Shown here piece by piece: positions 55,244 through 64,000 of a DNA stretch of 64,000 nucleotides (position 1 is the stretch's first letter; each line of letters opens with the position of its first letter). The stretch is from Psittacicella hinzii. GTDB lineage: Bacteria > Pseudomonadota > Gammaproteobacteria > Enterobacterales > Psittacicellaceae. The notes beneath the pieces were generated by a model that was not told the origin of the DNA, made no database searches, and saw only the letters and a program-made list of their open reading frames with translations. A program made the position numbers and the translations under genes. The DNA lies in assembly GCF_003585885.1 (NCBI RefSeq), contig NZ_NRHC01000037.1, positions 1-64,000 of the forward strand. The letters run 5' to 3'.

Positions 55244-56311
55244 ATGAGTAAAGTTAATGAAATTACCCGCGAATCTTGGATCCTATCTACTTTCCCAGAA
55301 TGGGGTACATGGTTAAATGAACAAATTGAAGATGAAAAAGTTCAACCTAATACCTTTACTATGTGGTGGCTAGGGTGCGTTGGCATTTGGTTAAAAACTG
55401 AGGGTAATACAAATATTTGTGTTGACTTCTGGTGCGGTACAGGTAAACGTACAACTCGCAATCCTTTAATGAAAAAACAACACCAAATGATGCGTATGGG
55501 TGGTGTAAGAGCTTTACAACCTAACTTAAGAACTGCAATTTTCCCATTAGATCCATTTGCAATTAAAGAAGTGGACGCTATTATGGCAACCCATGACCAT
55601 GCTGACCATATCGATGTAAACGTTGCTGCTGCAGTTATCCAAAACTGTGGTCCACACGTGAAATTTATCGGACCTCAAGCATGTGTTGACCTTTGGAAAG
55701 GTTGGGGTGTGCCTGAGGACAGATGTATTGTTGCAAAAGTTGGTGACACTATTGAAGTAGGTGATGTAAAAATTAAAGTACTAGATGCATTTGACCGTAC
55801 TGCTTTAGTAACTTTACCTCAAGGTGTTTCTTCTAAAGACAAATCTATCCTTGATCAAATGGATCAACGTGCAGTTAACTACTTATTCGAAACAACTGGT
55901 GGTAACATTTATCACTCTGGTGATTCACATTACTCAAACTACTATGCAAAACATGGTAATGAGCACAAAATTGATGTTGCTTTAATGGCTTACGGTGAAA
56001 ACCCTCGTGGAGTTACTGATAAACTAACTGCTTCTGATGTTCTTCGTGCTGCTGAATGTTTACGTACAGAAGTAGTTATCCCAGTGCACCATGACATTTG
56101 GTCTAACTTCCAATCTGATCCTCGTGAAATTGAAGAATTATGGCTTCTGAAAAAAGAACGCTTACAATGGAAATTCCACCCATTCTTCTGGCAAGTTGGT
56201 GGTAAATATACTTTCCCTACAGACAGAGATCGTATCCACTATCAATTCTACCGTGGCTTTGAAGACATCTTTATTGATGAGCCGGAATTACCATATAAAA
56301 GTTTCCTATAG
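55244..56311 (+). CDS. ulaG: L-ascorbate-6-phosphate lactonase UlaG
   Basis: Metal-dependent lactonase opening L-ascorbate 6-phosphate to 3-keto-L-gulonate 6-phosphate, the substrate of UlaD. The 355-residue metallo-beta-lactamase-fold protein has [10 protein letters not shown] (HxHxDH) near residue 116, [10 protein letters not shown], and [12 protein letters not shown]. It is 24 bp after ulaR with an AAGAGGA Shine-Dalgarno. Stop TAG, then a terminator. Confidence 0.97.
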   Translation: MSKVNEITRESWILSTFPEWGTWLNEQIEDEKVQPNTFTMWWLGCVGIWLKTEGNTNICVDFWCGTGKRTTRNPLMKKQHQMMRMGGVRALQPNLRTAIFPLDPFAIKEVDAIMATHDHADHIDVNVAAAVIQNCGPHVKFIGPQACVDLWKGWGVPEDRCIVAKVGDTIEVGDVKIKVLDAFDRTALVTLPQGVSSKDKSILDQMDQRAVNYLFETTGGNIYHSGDSHYSNYYAKHGNEHKIDVALMAYGENPRGVTDKLTASDVLRAAECLRTEVVIPVHHDIWSNFQSDPREIEELWLLKKERLQWKFHPFFWQVGGKYTFPTDRDRIHYQFYRGFEDIFIDEPELPYKSFL

Positions 56312-56339
56312 TAGGTATAACAATATTTGCCTCAATAAG

Positions 56340-56373
56340 AAAAATGCTCCCATTATTTGGGAGCATTTTTTTA
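56340..56373 (+). terminator. Terminator after ulaG
   Basis: AAAAATGCTCCCA / TGGGAGCATTTTT with a short loop and T7, 29 nt after the stop. Confidence 0.92.
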
Positions 56374-56449
56374 TAAACTTTTGCAAAAACTGCCTTAAAG
56401 TTATAAAATAAGCTAGTTTTTTACTTAAGGCAAACTAAGGTATTTAAAA

Positions 56450-56743
56450 ATGTTTAATAATTTATTTGATAAAGCTTCAAGCATGCTAAACGCTGCTCAA
56501 GGTTTAAAAGACTTAGATTTAAGCAACCCAAGTCAATTACTTGATCAAATCAAAACTTTAGATTTCGATCAAGCTAAAGATAAATTACAATCTTTACTTC
56601 CTACATTAAACCAAGTATTCCCTATTTCAGCTGAACAAGTAACTTCTTTATTAGACAAATTAGGCGCTTCAACAGCTAACAAAGATACAATTGTAGAGAT
56701 TGTTGAAAAAGTTAAATCTTTATTATCTTCAGCTAACAAATAA
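56450..56743 (+). CDS. Small hypothetical helical protein
   Basis: A 97-residue protein, MFNNLFDKASSML to SLLSSANK, predicted all helical and amphipathic, without signal peptide, Cys or Trp. Leu/Asp/Lys-rich repeats (LKDLDLSNPSQLLDQ, LDFDQAKDKLQSLLP) suggest a helical bundle. AACTAAGG precedes the ATG, codon use matches abundant proteins of the window, and it has its own terminator, so it is probably a well-expressed gene. No family recognised. Confidence 0.8.
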   Translation: MFNNLFDKASSMLNAAQGLKDLDLSNPSQLLDQIKTLDFDQAKDKLQSLLPTLNQVFPISAEQVTSLLDKLGASTANKDTIVEIVEKVKSLLSSANK

Positions 56744-56750
56744 GATAATT

Positions 56751-56785
56751 AAAAAGTACCTGAGAAAATCCTCAGGTACTTTTTG
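56751..56785 (+). terminator. Terminator after the small helical protein
   Basis: AAAAAGTACCTGAG / CTCAGGTACTTTTT, a 14-bp stem starting 8 nt after the stop. Confidence 0.92.
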
Positions 56786-56810
56786 CTTGAGCTATGTTAG
56801 CTTGCGATAT

Positions 56811-56842
56811 GCTTACTTGGCTTACTTGGCTTACTTGGCTTA
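56811..56842 (+). repeat. 9-bp tandem repeat, three copies
   Basis: CTTACTTGG occurs at 56812, 56821 and 56830, followed by the partial copy CTTA. It lies between convergent genes (the small protein and loiP). Confidence 0.85.
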
Positions 56843-56993
56843 ATTGATCTAAGTCTGGCTACTTCTTTTCAATAGTTACCTCACGGTAAAAAAATTGTAA
56901 AGAGTGGTCCAAGATTATTCAGTAATTCAGCAAGAATTTGCGCTTATTATGAAAATCCACGCTAGAAATTAGTTTAACAACTTAAGATTTTCC

Positions 56994-57773
56994 TTAAGAT
57001 TTTCCTATAGCCTTGTTGTAGATTTCCATTGCTTTAGGTAAGTTTTCTTGTAGAGTTTTGTAACGCTTTTCATCAGAAGGGTGAGTTGATAGTAAACTAA
57101 AGCTTGAACCACCACTATAAGCTTCCATCTTTTGCCAAAGCGTGATCGCATTTTCAGGATTATATCCTGCTTGTGCCATTAGGAATAAACCTTCAATATC
57201 CGCCTCTGTTTCATTTGAACGGCTAAATGGTTTAGAAACACCTAGATCAGCAAGTATAGATAAGCTATCTGAACTTACACCAGTTAAAATTGAAGAACCA
57301 ACTACAGCTCCACTAACAATCAGCTGTTGTCCAATTCTTTGTTTTGAATGTTCATTTAAGGCGTGAATCATTTCATGCCCCATAATCGCAGCTATCTCAT
57401 TGTCATTTAAATTTAATTTTTCAATTAAAGCAGTATAGAAGACAATCTTACCGCCTGGCATAGCAAAAGCATTAATTACATCCTTGCGTATTACCGTTAA
57501 TTGCCAATCAAACTTCACTCCAGTGTTATTAAGTTTATCGGCATATGGTAGGAGGCGGTTATAAACACGCGTAATACGTTTAGCTGTATTTGAAGTTGTA
57601 TCAATATTAGCTTTCTCTTCTTGACGTACTTCTGCATAGGCTTGGGCTGACATTTCATTTAACTTGGCACTGTCGTAACCTGCCATATTAGCAATTGAAG
57701 CACAACCAAAAAGAACACTCGAAAATACAGAAAGTAAAGTTAATTTTGCTAAATTCTTTTTAACAATTTGCAT
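56994..57773 (-). CDS. loiP: M48-family metalloprotease lipoprotein, LoiP-like
   Basis: Outer-membrane-directed zinc protease involved in envelope quality control. The 259-residue precursor has a lipoprotein signal with lipobox LFGC and acyl-Cys24, the HExxH motif His133-Glu134-His137 (GHEMIHALNEHS), the third-ligand region NETEAD near 188, and LLSTHPSDEKRYKTL. Size and motif spacing fit LoiP (YggG, 252) better than BepA, which carries a TPR domain. YcaL is the main alternative. Confidence 0.85.
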   Translation of the reverse strand: MQIVKKNLAKLTLLSVFSSVLFGCASIANMAGYDSAKLNEMSAQAYAEVRQEEKANIDTTSNTAKRITRVYNRLLPYADKLNNTGVKFDWQLTVIRKDVINAFAMPGGKIVFYTALIEKLNLNDNEIAAIMGHEMIHALNEHSKQRIGQQLIVSGAVVGSSILTGVSSDSLSILADLGVSKPFSRSNETEADIEGLFLMAQAGYNPENAITLWQKMEAYSGGSSFSLLSTHPSDEKRYKTLQENLPKAMEIYNKAIGKS

Positions 57774-58261
57774 TTAAAATCACCTTATTCTTTAGTAATT
57801 CCTGACTATAATGTAGGTGTTTTTTAGCAACAACCTTTAAACACTCAACATTTAAAAACCTGATTTTTAAGAAGAAATTAGAAAAAACTCAAATTATTTT
57901 ATAGCTTGCTATAACGAAAAATAATTTTTTTCTTATATCTTTAGAAGAGACTTAAAAATAGCCCCTATTGCTTTTGACTTTTTTCTAAAATTTTCTCTAA
58001 ATTTTTATATTTTGTTTAACTCAACTAATTAATTGATTTGAAAAAATATAATAAAACTTCTTTTTTTATTAAACTTAATATATAATTATACTCACGAAAA
58101 TAAAAACAGATATCACTATTTTCGTATATCCAGATTTTTCTTAGGCTCTAGATAAATTCTCGGAATTTATTAGACAATACTTTTTAGTAAAGCATACTCA
58201 TATTATATAAGAGTAGCTAAATTCAAATTAAATAAATTATAAAATAAAAGGTTTAATTAAT
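57774..58261. other. 488-bp divergent spacer between loiP and asnB
   Basis: Very AT-rich, no gene seen. It contains an inverted repeat ACGAAAATA / TATTTTCGT with 14 bp between (58094-58102 and 58117-58125) just downstream of a TATAAT (58081-58086), a plausible operator or leader hairpin for asnB. Several other -10-like words make promoter choice uncertain. Confidence 0.5.
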
Positions 58262-59857
58262 ATGTGTGGTTTTGTATTTAACTCAGCAACCATGAAGAAC
58301 ATTGAAGTCTTCAAGCAATCTTCTTCATCAATTACTCACCGTGGTCCAGATAACTATCAATTCGAAGCTGACCAATGCGGTACTTGGGGTTTCCACCGTC
58401 TATCAATTATGGACTTATCATCAGCTGGTAACCAACCATTTAAATTTAGAGAAGCTGAAGCTGTATGTAACGGTGAAATTTATAACTTCCACCAAATCCG
58501 TCACTTCTTAAAAGACAAATTCCAAGAGTATACTTTCACTTCTGATTCAGACTGTGAAATTTTATTACCATTATTCTTTGCTTTAGGCGCTGATAGCATG
58601 GTTAAAATGCTTGACGGTGAATTTGCTTTAGTAGTAAGTGATGCAGCAAGCAAAACTTTATTAGTAGCACGTGACCCTATGGGTATCCGTCCATTATTCT
58701 ACGGTTATGACAAAGAAACAGGTGCTATTGCTTTTGCTTCAGAAGCTAAAGGTTTAATTCCTTTCTGTGATAAAGTAACTCCATTCCCACCAGGATACTA
58801 CTACTTAAATGGTGAGTTTGTATGTTACAACGATTTATCATCTCCACGTCAAATCGTAACTGATGATTTAGAAACTGTAACTACAAAAATTAGAGAAAAA
58901 TTAGAAGCAGCAGTAGATAAACGTTTAGAAGCTGATGCTCCAATTGGTTACCTATTATCAGGTGGTTTAGACTCTTCATTAGTTTGTGCAATCGCTACGA
59001 AAAAACTAGGTAAGAAAATCAAAACTTTTGCTGTTGGTATGGATACAGACCCTATCGACTTAAAATACGCAAAAGAAGTTGCTGATTACTTAGGTACAGA
59101 GCACCATGAAATTATCATGACTAAAGATGAAGTTTTAGCAACTTTAGACAAGTTAATTTGGCACCTAGAAACTTGGGATATCACAACTATCCGTGCTTCA
59201 GTAGGTATGTACTTAATCTGTAAATGGATTCATGAAAATACAGATCTTAAAGTATTATTAACTGGTGAAGTATCAGATGAGCTATTCGGTTATAAATATA
59301 CTGACTATGCTCCATCTCCAGCTGCTTTCCAAGCTGAAGCTGCTAAACGTATTAAAGAACTATACATGTATGACGTGTTACGTGCTGACCGTTGTTTAGC
59401 TGCTCACTCATTAGAAGCTCGTGTTCCATTTGCTGATACTGACTTTGTACAATATGTAATGAGCATTAACCCAGCATTAAAAATGAACACTTACAACAAA
59501 GGTAAATACTTATTACGTAAAGCATTTGCTGGTACTGATTACTTACCTGAGTCTATCTTAATGCGTGAAAAAGCTGCATTCTCTGATGCGGTAGGTCACT
59601 CAATGGTTGACCACTTAAAAGCTTACGCTGAAGAGAAATATACAGATGCAGATTTAGAAGCTGCTAAAGCTAAATACCCTCACGGTACTCCATTCACAAA
59701 AGAATCTCTTCTTTACCGTGACATCTTTGAAAAACACTACCCAGGTCAAGGTCACTTAATTAAAGACTTCTGGATGCCTAACAAAGAATGGGTTGGTGCT
59801 GATGTAAACGATCCATCTGCACGTGTTCTTAAAAACTACGGTGATTCAGGTAAATAA
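58262..59857 (+). CDS. asnB: Asparagine synthase, glutamine-hydrolysing (AsnB)
   Basis: Makes asparagine from aspartate, ATP and glutamine. The 531-residue protein begins MCGF, giving the catalytic N-terminal Cys2 after Met removal. It has HRGPDNY, NGEIYNF and SDCEI of the glutaminase domain, and the synthetase PP-loop LLSGGLDSSLVCA near residue 235, followed by TGEVSDELFGY. It is shorter than E. coli AsnB (554), mainly in the loop after the PP-loop. Codon use is strongly biased, as in abundant proteins. Confidence 0.95.
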   Translation: MCGFVFNSATMKNIEVFKQSSSSITHRGPDNYQFEADQCGTWGFHRLSIMDLSSAGNQPFKFREAEAVCNGEIYNFHQIRHFLKDKFQEYTFTSDSDCEILLPLFFALGADSMVKMLDGEFALVVSDAASKTLLVARDPMGIRPLFYGYDKETGAIAFASEAKGLIPFCDKVTPFPPGYYYLNGEFVCYNDLSSPRQIVTDDLETVTTKIREKLEAAVDKRLEADAPIGYLLSGGLDSSLVCAIATKKLGKKIKTFAVGMDTDPIDLKYAKEVADYLGTEHHEIIMTKDEVLATLDKLIWHLETWDITTIRASVGMYLICKWIHENTDLKVLLTGEVSDELFGYKYTDYAPSPAAFQAEAAKRIKELYMYDVLRADRCLAAHSLEARVPFADTDFVQYVMSINPALKMNTYNKGKYLLRKAFAGTDYLPESILMREKAAFSDAVGHSMVDHLKAYAEEKYTDADLEAAKAKYPHGTPFTKESLLYRDIFEKHYPGQGHLIKDFWMPNKEWVGADVNDPSARVLKNYGDSGK

Positions 59858-59878
59858 TTTCCTCAATTACAACCATAA

Positions 59879-59912
59879 TAAAAAACCTCGGATAAATCCG
59901 AGGTTTTTTATT
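59879..59912 (+). terminator. Terminator after asnB
   Basis: AAAAAACCTCGGAT / ATCCGAGGTTTTTT hairpin, 22 nt after the stop. Confidence 0.93.
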
Positions 59913-59973
59913 ATTTAAATTTCAAAGAAATTAATCTTTGTTCAATTATTAATCAATCGTTAAGCTATTGCTT

Positions 59974-60088
59974 GGTTATCGTTAGCTAGCGTAGTTATCG
60001 TTAGCTAGCGTTAGTTATCGTCAACTAACGTTAGCTAGCGTAGTTATCGTTAGCTAGCGTTAGTTATCGTCAACTAACGTTAGCTAGT
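59974..60088 (+). repeat. 49-bp tandem repeat forming twin hairpins
   Basis: Two exact 49-bp units start at 59991 and 60040, with a partial copy before them (59974-59990). Each unit holds GTTAGCTAGCGTTAGTT, the loop ATCGTC, and AACTAACGTTAGCTAGC (60000-60039 and 60049-60088): a 17-bp stem that is fully paired as RNA if two G-U wobbles are allowed. Located between convergent asnB and proS. Confidence 0.95.
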
Positions 60089-60090
60089 AT

Positions 60091-60119
60091 AGATTAAGTT
60101 ATCGAGATTATCTTAATCT
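60091..60119 (-). terminator. Possible terminator-like hairpin after proS
   Basis: AGATTAAG / CTTAATCT arms with a 13-nt loop, 4 nt after the proS stop on the minus strand. No T tract follows; the twin hairpins beyond it may complete transcription termination. Confidence 0.35.
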
Positions 60120-60123
60120 CTGA

Positions 60124-61842
60124 TTACTTAACATAGTTTAATAACAATTCTTTAGCTTTAGCTTTTGCTTCTTCAATTGATAGAAGTTCTTTTTCACCTG
60201 TACGACGGTTTTTGAACTCAACTTGATTATTTGCTAAATTCTTCTCACCTACGATAAATTGGTAAGGAACTCCTAATAAGTCAATATCAGCTAAAGCTAC
60301 ACCTAAACGCTCACCACGATCATCAAAGTAAACTTCATCTTTTAATGGTAATTCTTGGTAGAATTGATCCGCAAATTGACGAACTACTTCTGATTTATTG
60401 TAATTTACTGGTACTAGACCTACTAAGAAAGGAGCTAAAGCATCTGGTAAAGTACAACCAAAATCATCATGGTTTTGTTCGATTGCAGCAGCAACTACAC
60501 GAGTTACCCCAATACCATAACAACCCATTAATGGATGTAAATTTTGTCCATTTTCGTCAGTTACGGTAAAGTTATATGCTTTACTATATTTGTCACCTAA
60601 CATGAAAATGTGACCACATTCACAACCACGAGTTAAAGATAAAGTACCTTTACCGTCTGGAGATGGATCGCCCTCTACTGCATTACGTAAGTCTGCGCTT
60701 TGATAGTTAGTTACATCTCTATCCCAGTTTACACCAAATAAGTGGTAATCTGTTTCATTTGCTCCTGTCGCAAAGTCAGATACTGTTAAAGCTGTATCAT
60801 CAACTACTAGAGGAATTGGACAGTTAACTACACCTAAAGAACCTGGTTTTGCATTAAACACACGTTCAATTTCTGCAAAATCAGCCATAGTAACTGGAGA
60901 AGCTACTAAAGGATGGTGATTTGCTTTAACTTCATTTAGTTCGTGATCACCACGTAAAGCTAAAGCTACTAATGGCGCCTCTTCTGTTGCCCCTTTTACT
61001 ACTAAAAGTTTAATTGTTTTAGTAATATCAGTTTTAGTAAAGTCAACTAAGCTTTCAATGCTTGCTACTCCTGGAGTATGTACTTTCTCTACTTCTTTAG
61101 TTGGAGCTTGACGAACTGTTGATGGAATTGCTGGAGCTTTTTCAATATTAGCAGCATAGTCAGAGTTTTCGCAATAAGCAATAACATCTTCACCTGCTGG
61201 AGCTAGTACTTGGAACTCTTTTGAACCAGAACCACCCATATCACCATTATCAGCTTCTACAGCACGGAACTGAAGACCGCACGCTGTAAATACTTTGTGA
61301 TATGCAGTTTCCATATCTTTATAAGTTTCTACTAAACTTTCGTGATTTAAGTGGAAAGAATAAGCGTCTTTCATAATAAACTCACGCGTACGTAAAATAC
61401 CAAAACGCGGTCTTGTTTCATCACGGAATTTAGTTTGAATTTGATATAGATTTAATGGTAATTGACGGTAAGAAGAAACTTCTTGTCTTACTAAGTGAGT
61501 AAATACTTCTTCGTGTGTTGGACCTAAAACAAAGTCTGCTTCTTTACGATCTTTGAACTTAAGTAAGTTATTGCCGTAACTATCATATCTTTGCGACTCA
61601 ATCCATAACTCTGCAGGGATTACCATTGTCGCTAAAGTTTCTAAAGAACCTGCTGCGTTCATTTCACGACGCACAATGTTCTCTACTTTGTTTAATACTC
61701 TTTTACCTGTAGGTAACCAAGTGTAGACACCCGAAGCTAATTTACGCACCATACCTGCACGAATCATTAATTTGTGCGAGTCAATTACTGCTTCTGATGG
61801 TGCTTCTTTTAAAGTTGCTAAATAATATTTTGAAATACGCAT
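60124..61842 (-). CDS. proS: Prolyl-tRNA synthetase (bacterial type, with editing domain)
   Basis: Charges tRNA-Pro. The 572-residue protein has the class II core (RKLASGVYTWLPTGKRVLNKV, LGPTHEEVFTHLVR, FRDETRPRFGILRTREFIMKD), an inserted YbaK-like editing domain (about 230-400), MLGCYGIGVTRVVAA as motif 3, and the anticodon domain. This is the prokaryotic long form. The upstream lipoprotein gene on the same strand is 43 bp away. Confidence 0.98.
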   Translation of the reverse strand: MRISKYYLATLKEAPSEAVIDSHKLMIRAGMVRKLASGVYTWLPTGKRVLNKVENIVRREMNAAGSLETLATMVIPAELWIESQRYDSYGNNLLKFKDRKEADFVLGPTHEEVFTHLVRQEVSSYRQLPLNLYQIQTKFRDETRPRFGILRTREFIMKDAYSFHLNHESLVETYKDMETAYHKVFTACGLQFRAVEADNGDMGGSGSKEFQVLAPAGEDVIAYCENSDYAANIEKAPAIPSTVRQAPTKEVEKVHTPGVASIESLVDFTKTDITKTIKLLVVKGATEEAPLVALALRGDHELNEVKANHHPLVASPVTMADFAEIERVFNAKPGSLGVVNCPIPLVVDDTALTVSDFATGANETDYHLFGVNWDRDVTNYQSADLRNAVEGDPSPDGKGTLSLTRGCECGHIFMLGDKYSKAYNFTVTDENGQNLHPLMGCYGIGVTRVVAAAIEQNHDDFGCTLPDALAPFLVGLVPVNYNKSEVVRQFADQFYQELPLKDEVYFDDRGERLGVALADIDLLGVPYQFIVGEKNLANNQVEFKNRRTGEKELLSIEEAKAKAKELLLNYVK

Positions 61843-61885
61843 ATGAAAAATAAATTTTTAATAAAGATTAAATCACTATAAGAGC

Positions 61886-62668
61886 CTAATTATTTTCTGG
61901 AGTTTCGTTACTACCCTCTTGGGGAGCTTCACTTTGAAGCACTTCACTATTCTCTTCTAAATTAGCTGATTCTGGATTTTCGCTTGATGCTGCAAAATAT
62001 TTAGTGTCTATAACCTCACCATCCATAAACTTGATATATAGAGGTGTAGTAAAAAAGCCATTAAATTCAAATAACTCTGCTGGAGTATTAGCAATAAATT
62101 CAGGAACAAATGGTAAGCTATTAATCTTACCTAAATTGTAATCTATCTCAATGCGAGTAGTTTGCCCTGGAGCTAAATAGTTTGGTCTTTGTTCAGCAGT
62201 TAGTTCAGTTGTAAAGGCATTAAAGTCATAATTACTAACATCTGTTAGTTTATAAGAAAGATCGTAAACTACTGGAACTACTAAAAGAAAGTTGGCATAA
62301 TCATCTTCACTTTCTTCTGAAGGGTTAATTGCTACATTAACCGTTGAAGTTAAAAGTACGCGTTGAATAGGTTTGTCGCTATTGTTTTTAATTAAGTAAC
62401 TTAAATGTAGAACTTGATCTTTATAAACCTCATCTAAATTTACTACTGGAGTAAACGTTACCGCTTGTTTAAAAGCTTCTACGTTTTCTTTATTAAGGTT
62501 TAACAGTTCCTCAACTTGTGAATTTTCATCTAAGTTAATGGCAATATTAGTGAAGTTAACCATTTCTTCAACTACTTTTGGCTCTTGATTACGTTGTGCT
62601 ACCTTGTCACAGGCAGTAACCAGAGTTCCCACGGTTAAAGCTATAAGTAAAGTTTTTAAATACTTCAT
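61886..62668 (-). CDS. Hypothetical lipoprotein
   Basis: A 260-residue precursor with a clear lipoprotein signal, lipobox LVTAC and acyl-Cys20 (followed by Asp, which in enterobacteria favours inner-membrane retention). The body is beta-rich with an SYLIKNNSDKPIQRVLL segment resembling an immunoglobulin-like or FxLYD-type strand pair, and the C-terminal 40 residues are acidic (Glu/Ser/Asn-rich) and probably disordered. No family recognised. It precedes proS on the same strand. Stop TAG. Confidence 0.85.
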   Translation of the reverse strand: MKYLKTLLIALTVGTLVTACDKVAQRNQEPKVVEEMVNFTNIAINLDENSQVEELLNLNKENVEAFKQAVTFTPVVNLDEVYKDQVLHLSYLIKNNSDKPIQRVLLTSTVNVAINPSEESEDDYANFLLVVPVVYDLSYKLTDVSNYDFNAFTTELTAEQRPNYLAPGQTTRIEIDYNLGKINSLPFVPEFIANTPAELFEFNGFFTTPLYIKFMDGEVIDTKYFAASSENPESANLEENSEVLQSEAPQEGSNETPENN

Positions 62669-62853
62669 TTATTCGCTTAAAAATCTGTTTAGTTAAATTT
62701 TAGGATATACCTATTATTTATAATGTTTTATTTAAAAACTTCTAGTTCTTTAATAAAAAATCATAGCTCATAGTATAACATACATAAGATTAAGCTGATA
62801 ATCTAAAGAAGAGCCTTTTGTTACTTAATTTATCTATCTTTATTAAGAAAAAT

Positions 62854-62862
62854 TGATATAAT
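62854..62862 (+). promoter_or_regulatory. Extended -10 promoter of folD
   Basis: TGATATAAT, 67 nt before the folD TTG, with no good -35 box. Confidence 0.5.
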
Positions 62863-62929
62863 CTTATAGGTTATTTATTTTTATTTGCAAAAAACAAATA
62901 AACGAATTTGCAAAATATTAGGAGGATTC

Positions 62930-63994
62930 TTGACAGAGACCATTATAATCAAAGGTAAGGAAACAGCTGATCTAATCAAAGATCGTATTCGTCTTGCAAC
63001 AACTAAGCTAGCTCAAGATCCATTCAATATCCAACCAAAACTAGCAGTAATTCTTGTAGGTCATAATCCTGCAAGCGAAATTTACGTAAAACAAAAAGTA
63101 AAATATGCTGCTGAAGTTGGAGTTTTAACAGAAATTCATCGTTTAGATGAAGAAGTAGATTTCGATACTTTATTAGCTTTAATTAAAAAATTAAATGCTG
63201 ATGAAAGTGTAAACGGCGTAATTTTACAATTACCTTTACCTCTTCATTTAAAACCATATACTTATAAAGCAATGATTGCAATCGATAGCAAAAAAGATGC
63301 AGATTGCTTTAATCCAAAAAATATAGGTTTAACTTTCTTAGACCGCGCTAACATTGTTCCATGTACTTCACATGGCGTACTGCAATTACTTGACCAGTAC
63401 AATGTTGAAGTTCAAGGTAAACATGTAGTAATTGTTGGTGCTTCTAATATTGTTGGTAAACCTTTAGCGTTAGAATTAATTAACCGTAATGCAACGGTAT
63501 CAGTATGTAATATTCATACTAAAAATATCCGTAACATTACGAAAAGTGCTGACATCTTAGTAGTAGCTATAGGTCACGCTAAATTCTTTGACCATTCTTA
63601 CGTTAATGAGGATTGTGTAGTTATTGATGTTGGGATTAACCAACTATTTAATAAATCTTATAATCCAGAATTAAAAGCTGAAGTTGAAATGTTTGGTCTA
63701 GAAAAAGTTGCGCGTGAATTTGCAGCAACTAATAAATTAACTCTAGAAGAGGCAACTGATAAAGTAAGCAACTCTATCAAAGAACAATTTACTGTAGGTG
63801 ATGTAGACTTCCATGATCTGCTTGGTAAGTGTGCAATGGTATCAAAAGTACCTGGTGGTGTAGGTCTCTTAACTGTAGCTAACCTACTACACAATACTTT
63901 AATTTTAACCCTCTTACAGAAGAAATTAGACTTCACAGACTTTGGTCTAGAAAGAAGATACATTCGCGATAATCGTGATTTAAGTCATAAATAA
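62930..63994 (+). CDS. folD: Methylenetetrahydrofolate dehydrogenase/cyclohydrolase FolD, TTG start, with insertion
   Basis: Interconverts 5,10-methylene-, methenyl- and 10-formyl-THF for one-carbon metabolism. Motifs: catalytic Lys56 in EIYVKQKVK, ILQLPLPLHL, PCTSHGVLQLL, IVGASNIVGKPLALELI (NADP site) and KVPGGVGLLTVANLL. The frame is open further upstream to a TTG at 62885, but the TTG at 62930 has a perfect AGGAGG four nt ahead and gives the family-like start MTETIIIKGKE. The protein (354) is about 65 longer than E. coli FolD, largely a 46-residue charged insertion (about 242-287) before VGDVDF. Confidence 0.93.
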   Translation: MTETIIIKGKETADLIKDRIRLATTKLAQDPFNIQPKLAVILVGHNPASEIYVKQKVKYAAEVGVLTEIHRLDEEVDFDTLLALIKKLNADESVNGVILQLPLPLHLKPYTYKAMIAIDSKKDADCFNPKNIGLTFLDRANIVPCTSHGVLQLLDQYNVEVQGKHVVIVGASNIVGKPLALELINRNATVSVCNIHTKNIRNITKSADILVVAIGHAKFFDHSYVNEDCVVIDVGINQLFNKSYNPELKAEVEMFGLEKVAREFAATNKLTLEEATDKVSNSIKEQFTVGDVDFHDLLGKCAMVSKVPGGVGLLTVANLLHNTLILTLLQKKLDFTDFGLERRYIRDNRDLSHK

Positions 63995-64000
63995 AATTTA

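Noticed and set aside
49219-56311. The ula cluster as a recently acquired island
   Set aside because: Base composition and codon use resemble the neighbours, there are no integrase, tRNA or direct-repeat borders, and the cluster is common in related bacteria.
62885-62929. folD starting at the TTG at 62885
   Set aside because: There is no ribosome-binding site and 15 non-family residues would be added; AGGAGG precedes the TTG at 62930.

Overview
The window reads as a chromosomal segment of an AT-rich gammaproteobacterium. The evidence is the set of families and gene orders: an S10 ribosomal operon; thrS-infC-rpmI-rplT with an AUU-started infC; mltG-tmk-holB-tatD followed by prfB-lysS; the fused RlmKL methyltransferase; and DegS, SrmB, ProQ, LolB, PlsB, YqcC and a complete UlaA-G ascorbate system. 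Within the gammaproteobacteria the flavour (Ula PTS with fused IIC-IIB, lone potD, lone neuA-like gene) is closest to Pasteurellales and neighbours such as Psittacicellaceae or Orbaceae. That placement is a guess from memory, not a computed result. I see no prophage, insertion sequence, CRISPR array or clear island.

Layout. 1-210: tandem tRNA-Ser genes on the minus strand, one cut by the window edge. 390-5560: rsmD, dusA, rlmL, ribE. 5600-11460 (minus): dgt, degS, srmB, ffh. 11890-13660: an unrecognised two-gene operon. 13760-19460 (minus): the S10 operon (rpsJ to rpsQ) behind an unusually long, hairpin-rich leader. 19630-26930: a glycosyltransferase-like protein, proQ, rpsT, sstT (behind a structured leader with a 47-codon reading frame), potD and an acetoin/diacetyl reductase with a near-perfect CRP site. 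27150-42120: lolB, yadGH, the mltG-tmk-holB-tatD-prfB-lysS run, plsB-yqcC-map, and an AGCS sodium/amino-acid symporter. 42880-48960: a neuA-like gene, cca, then thrS-infC-rpmI-rplT. 49160-56370: the ascorbate regulon, with ulaAB-C-D-E-F leftward and ulaR-ulaG rightward around a control region. 56450-63994: a small helical protein, loiP, asnB, proS, a lipoprotein and folD.

How the genes work together. Most of the window is translation and RNA modification (S10 operon, S20, L20/L35, IF-3, RF2, four aminoacyl- or tRNA-end enzymes, rRNA and tRNA modification). A second theme is the envelope (LolB, MltG, DegS, LoiP, PlsB). The ula block forms one catabolic pathway from L-ascorbate to D-xylulose 5-phosphate.

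Most notable observations. None of the 59 genes I call ends in UGA (45 UAA, 14 UAG by my reading), and prfB lacks the programmed frameshift that normally senses UGA/RF2. The sstT leader looks like an undescribed structured RNA or attenuator. Several intergenic spacers carry short tandem arrays (10/11, 21, 49 and 9 bp). The CCA-adding enzyme has Glu in place of a catalytic Asp and no recognisable HD motif. An unrecognised protein at 11893-13254 seems to be built from three copies of one alpha/beta module.
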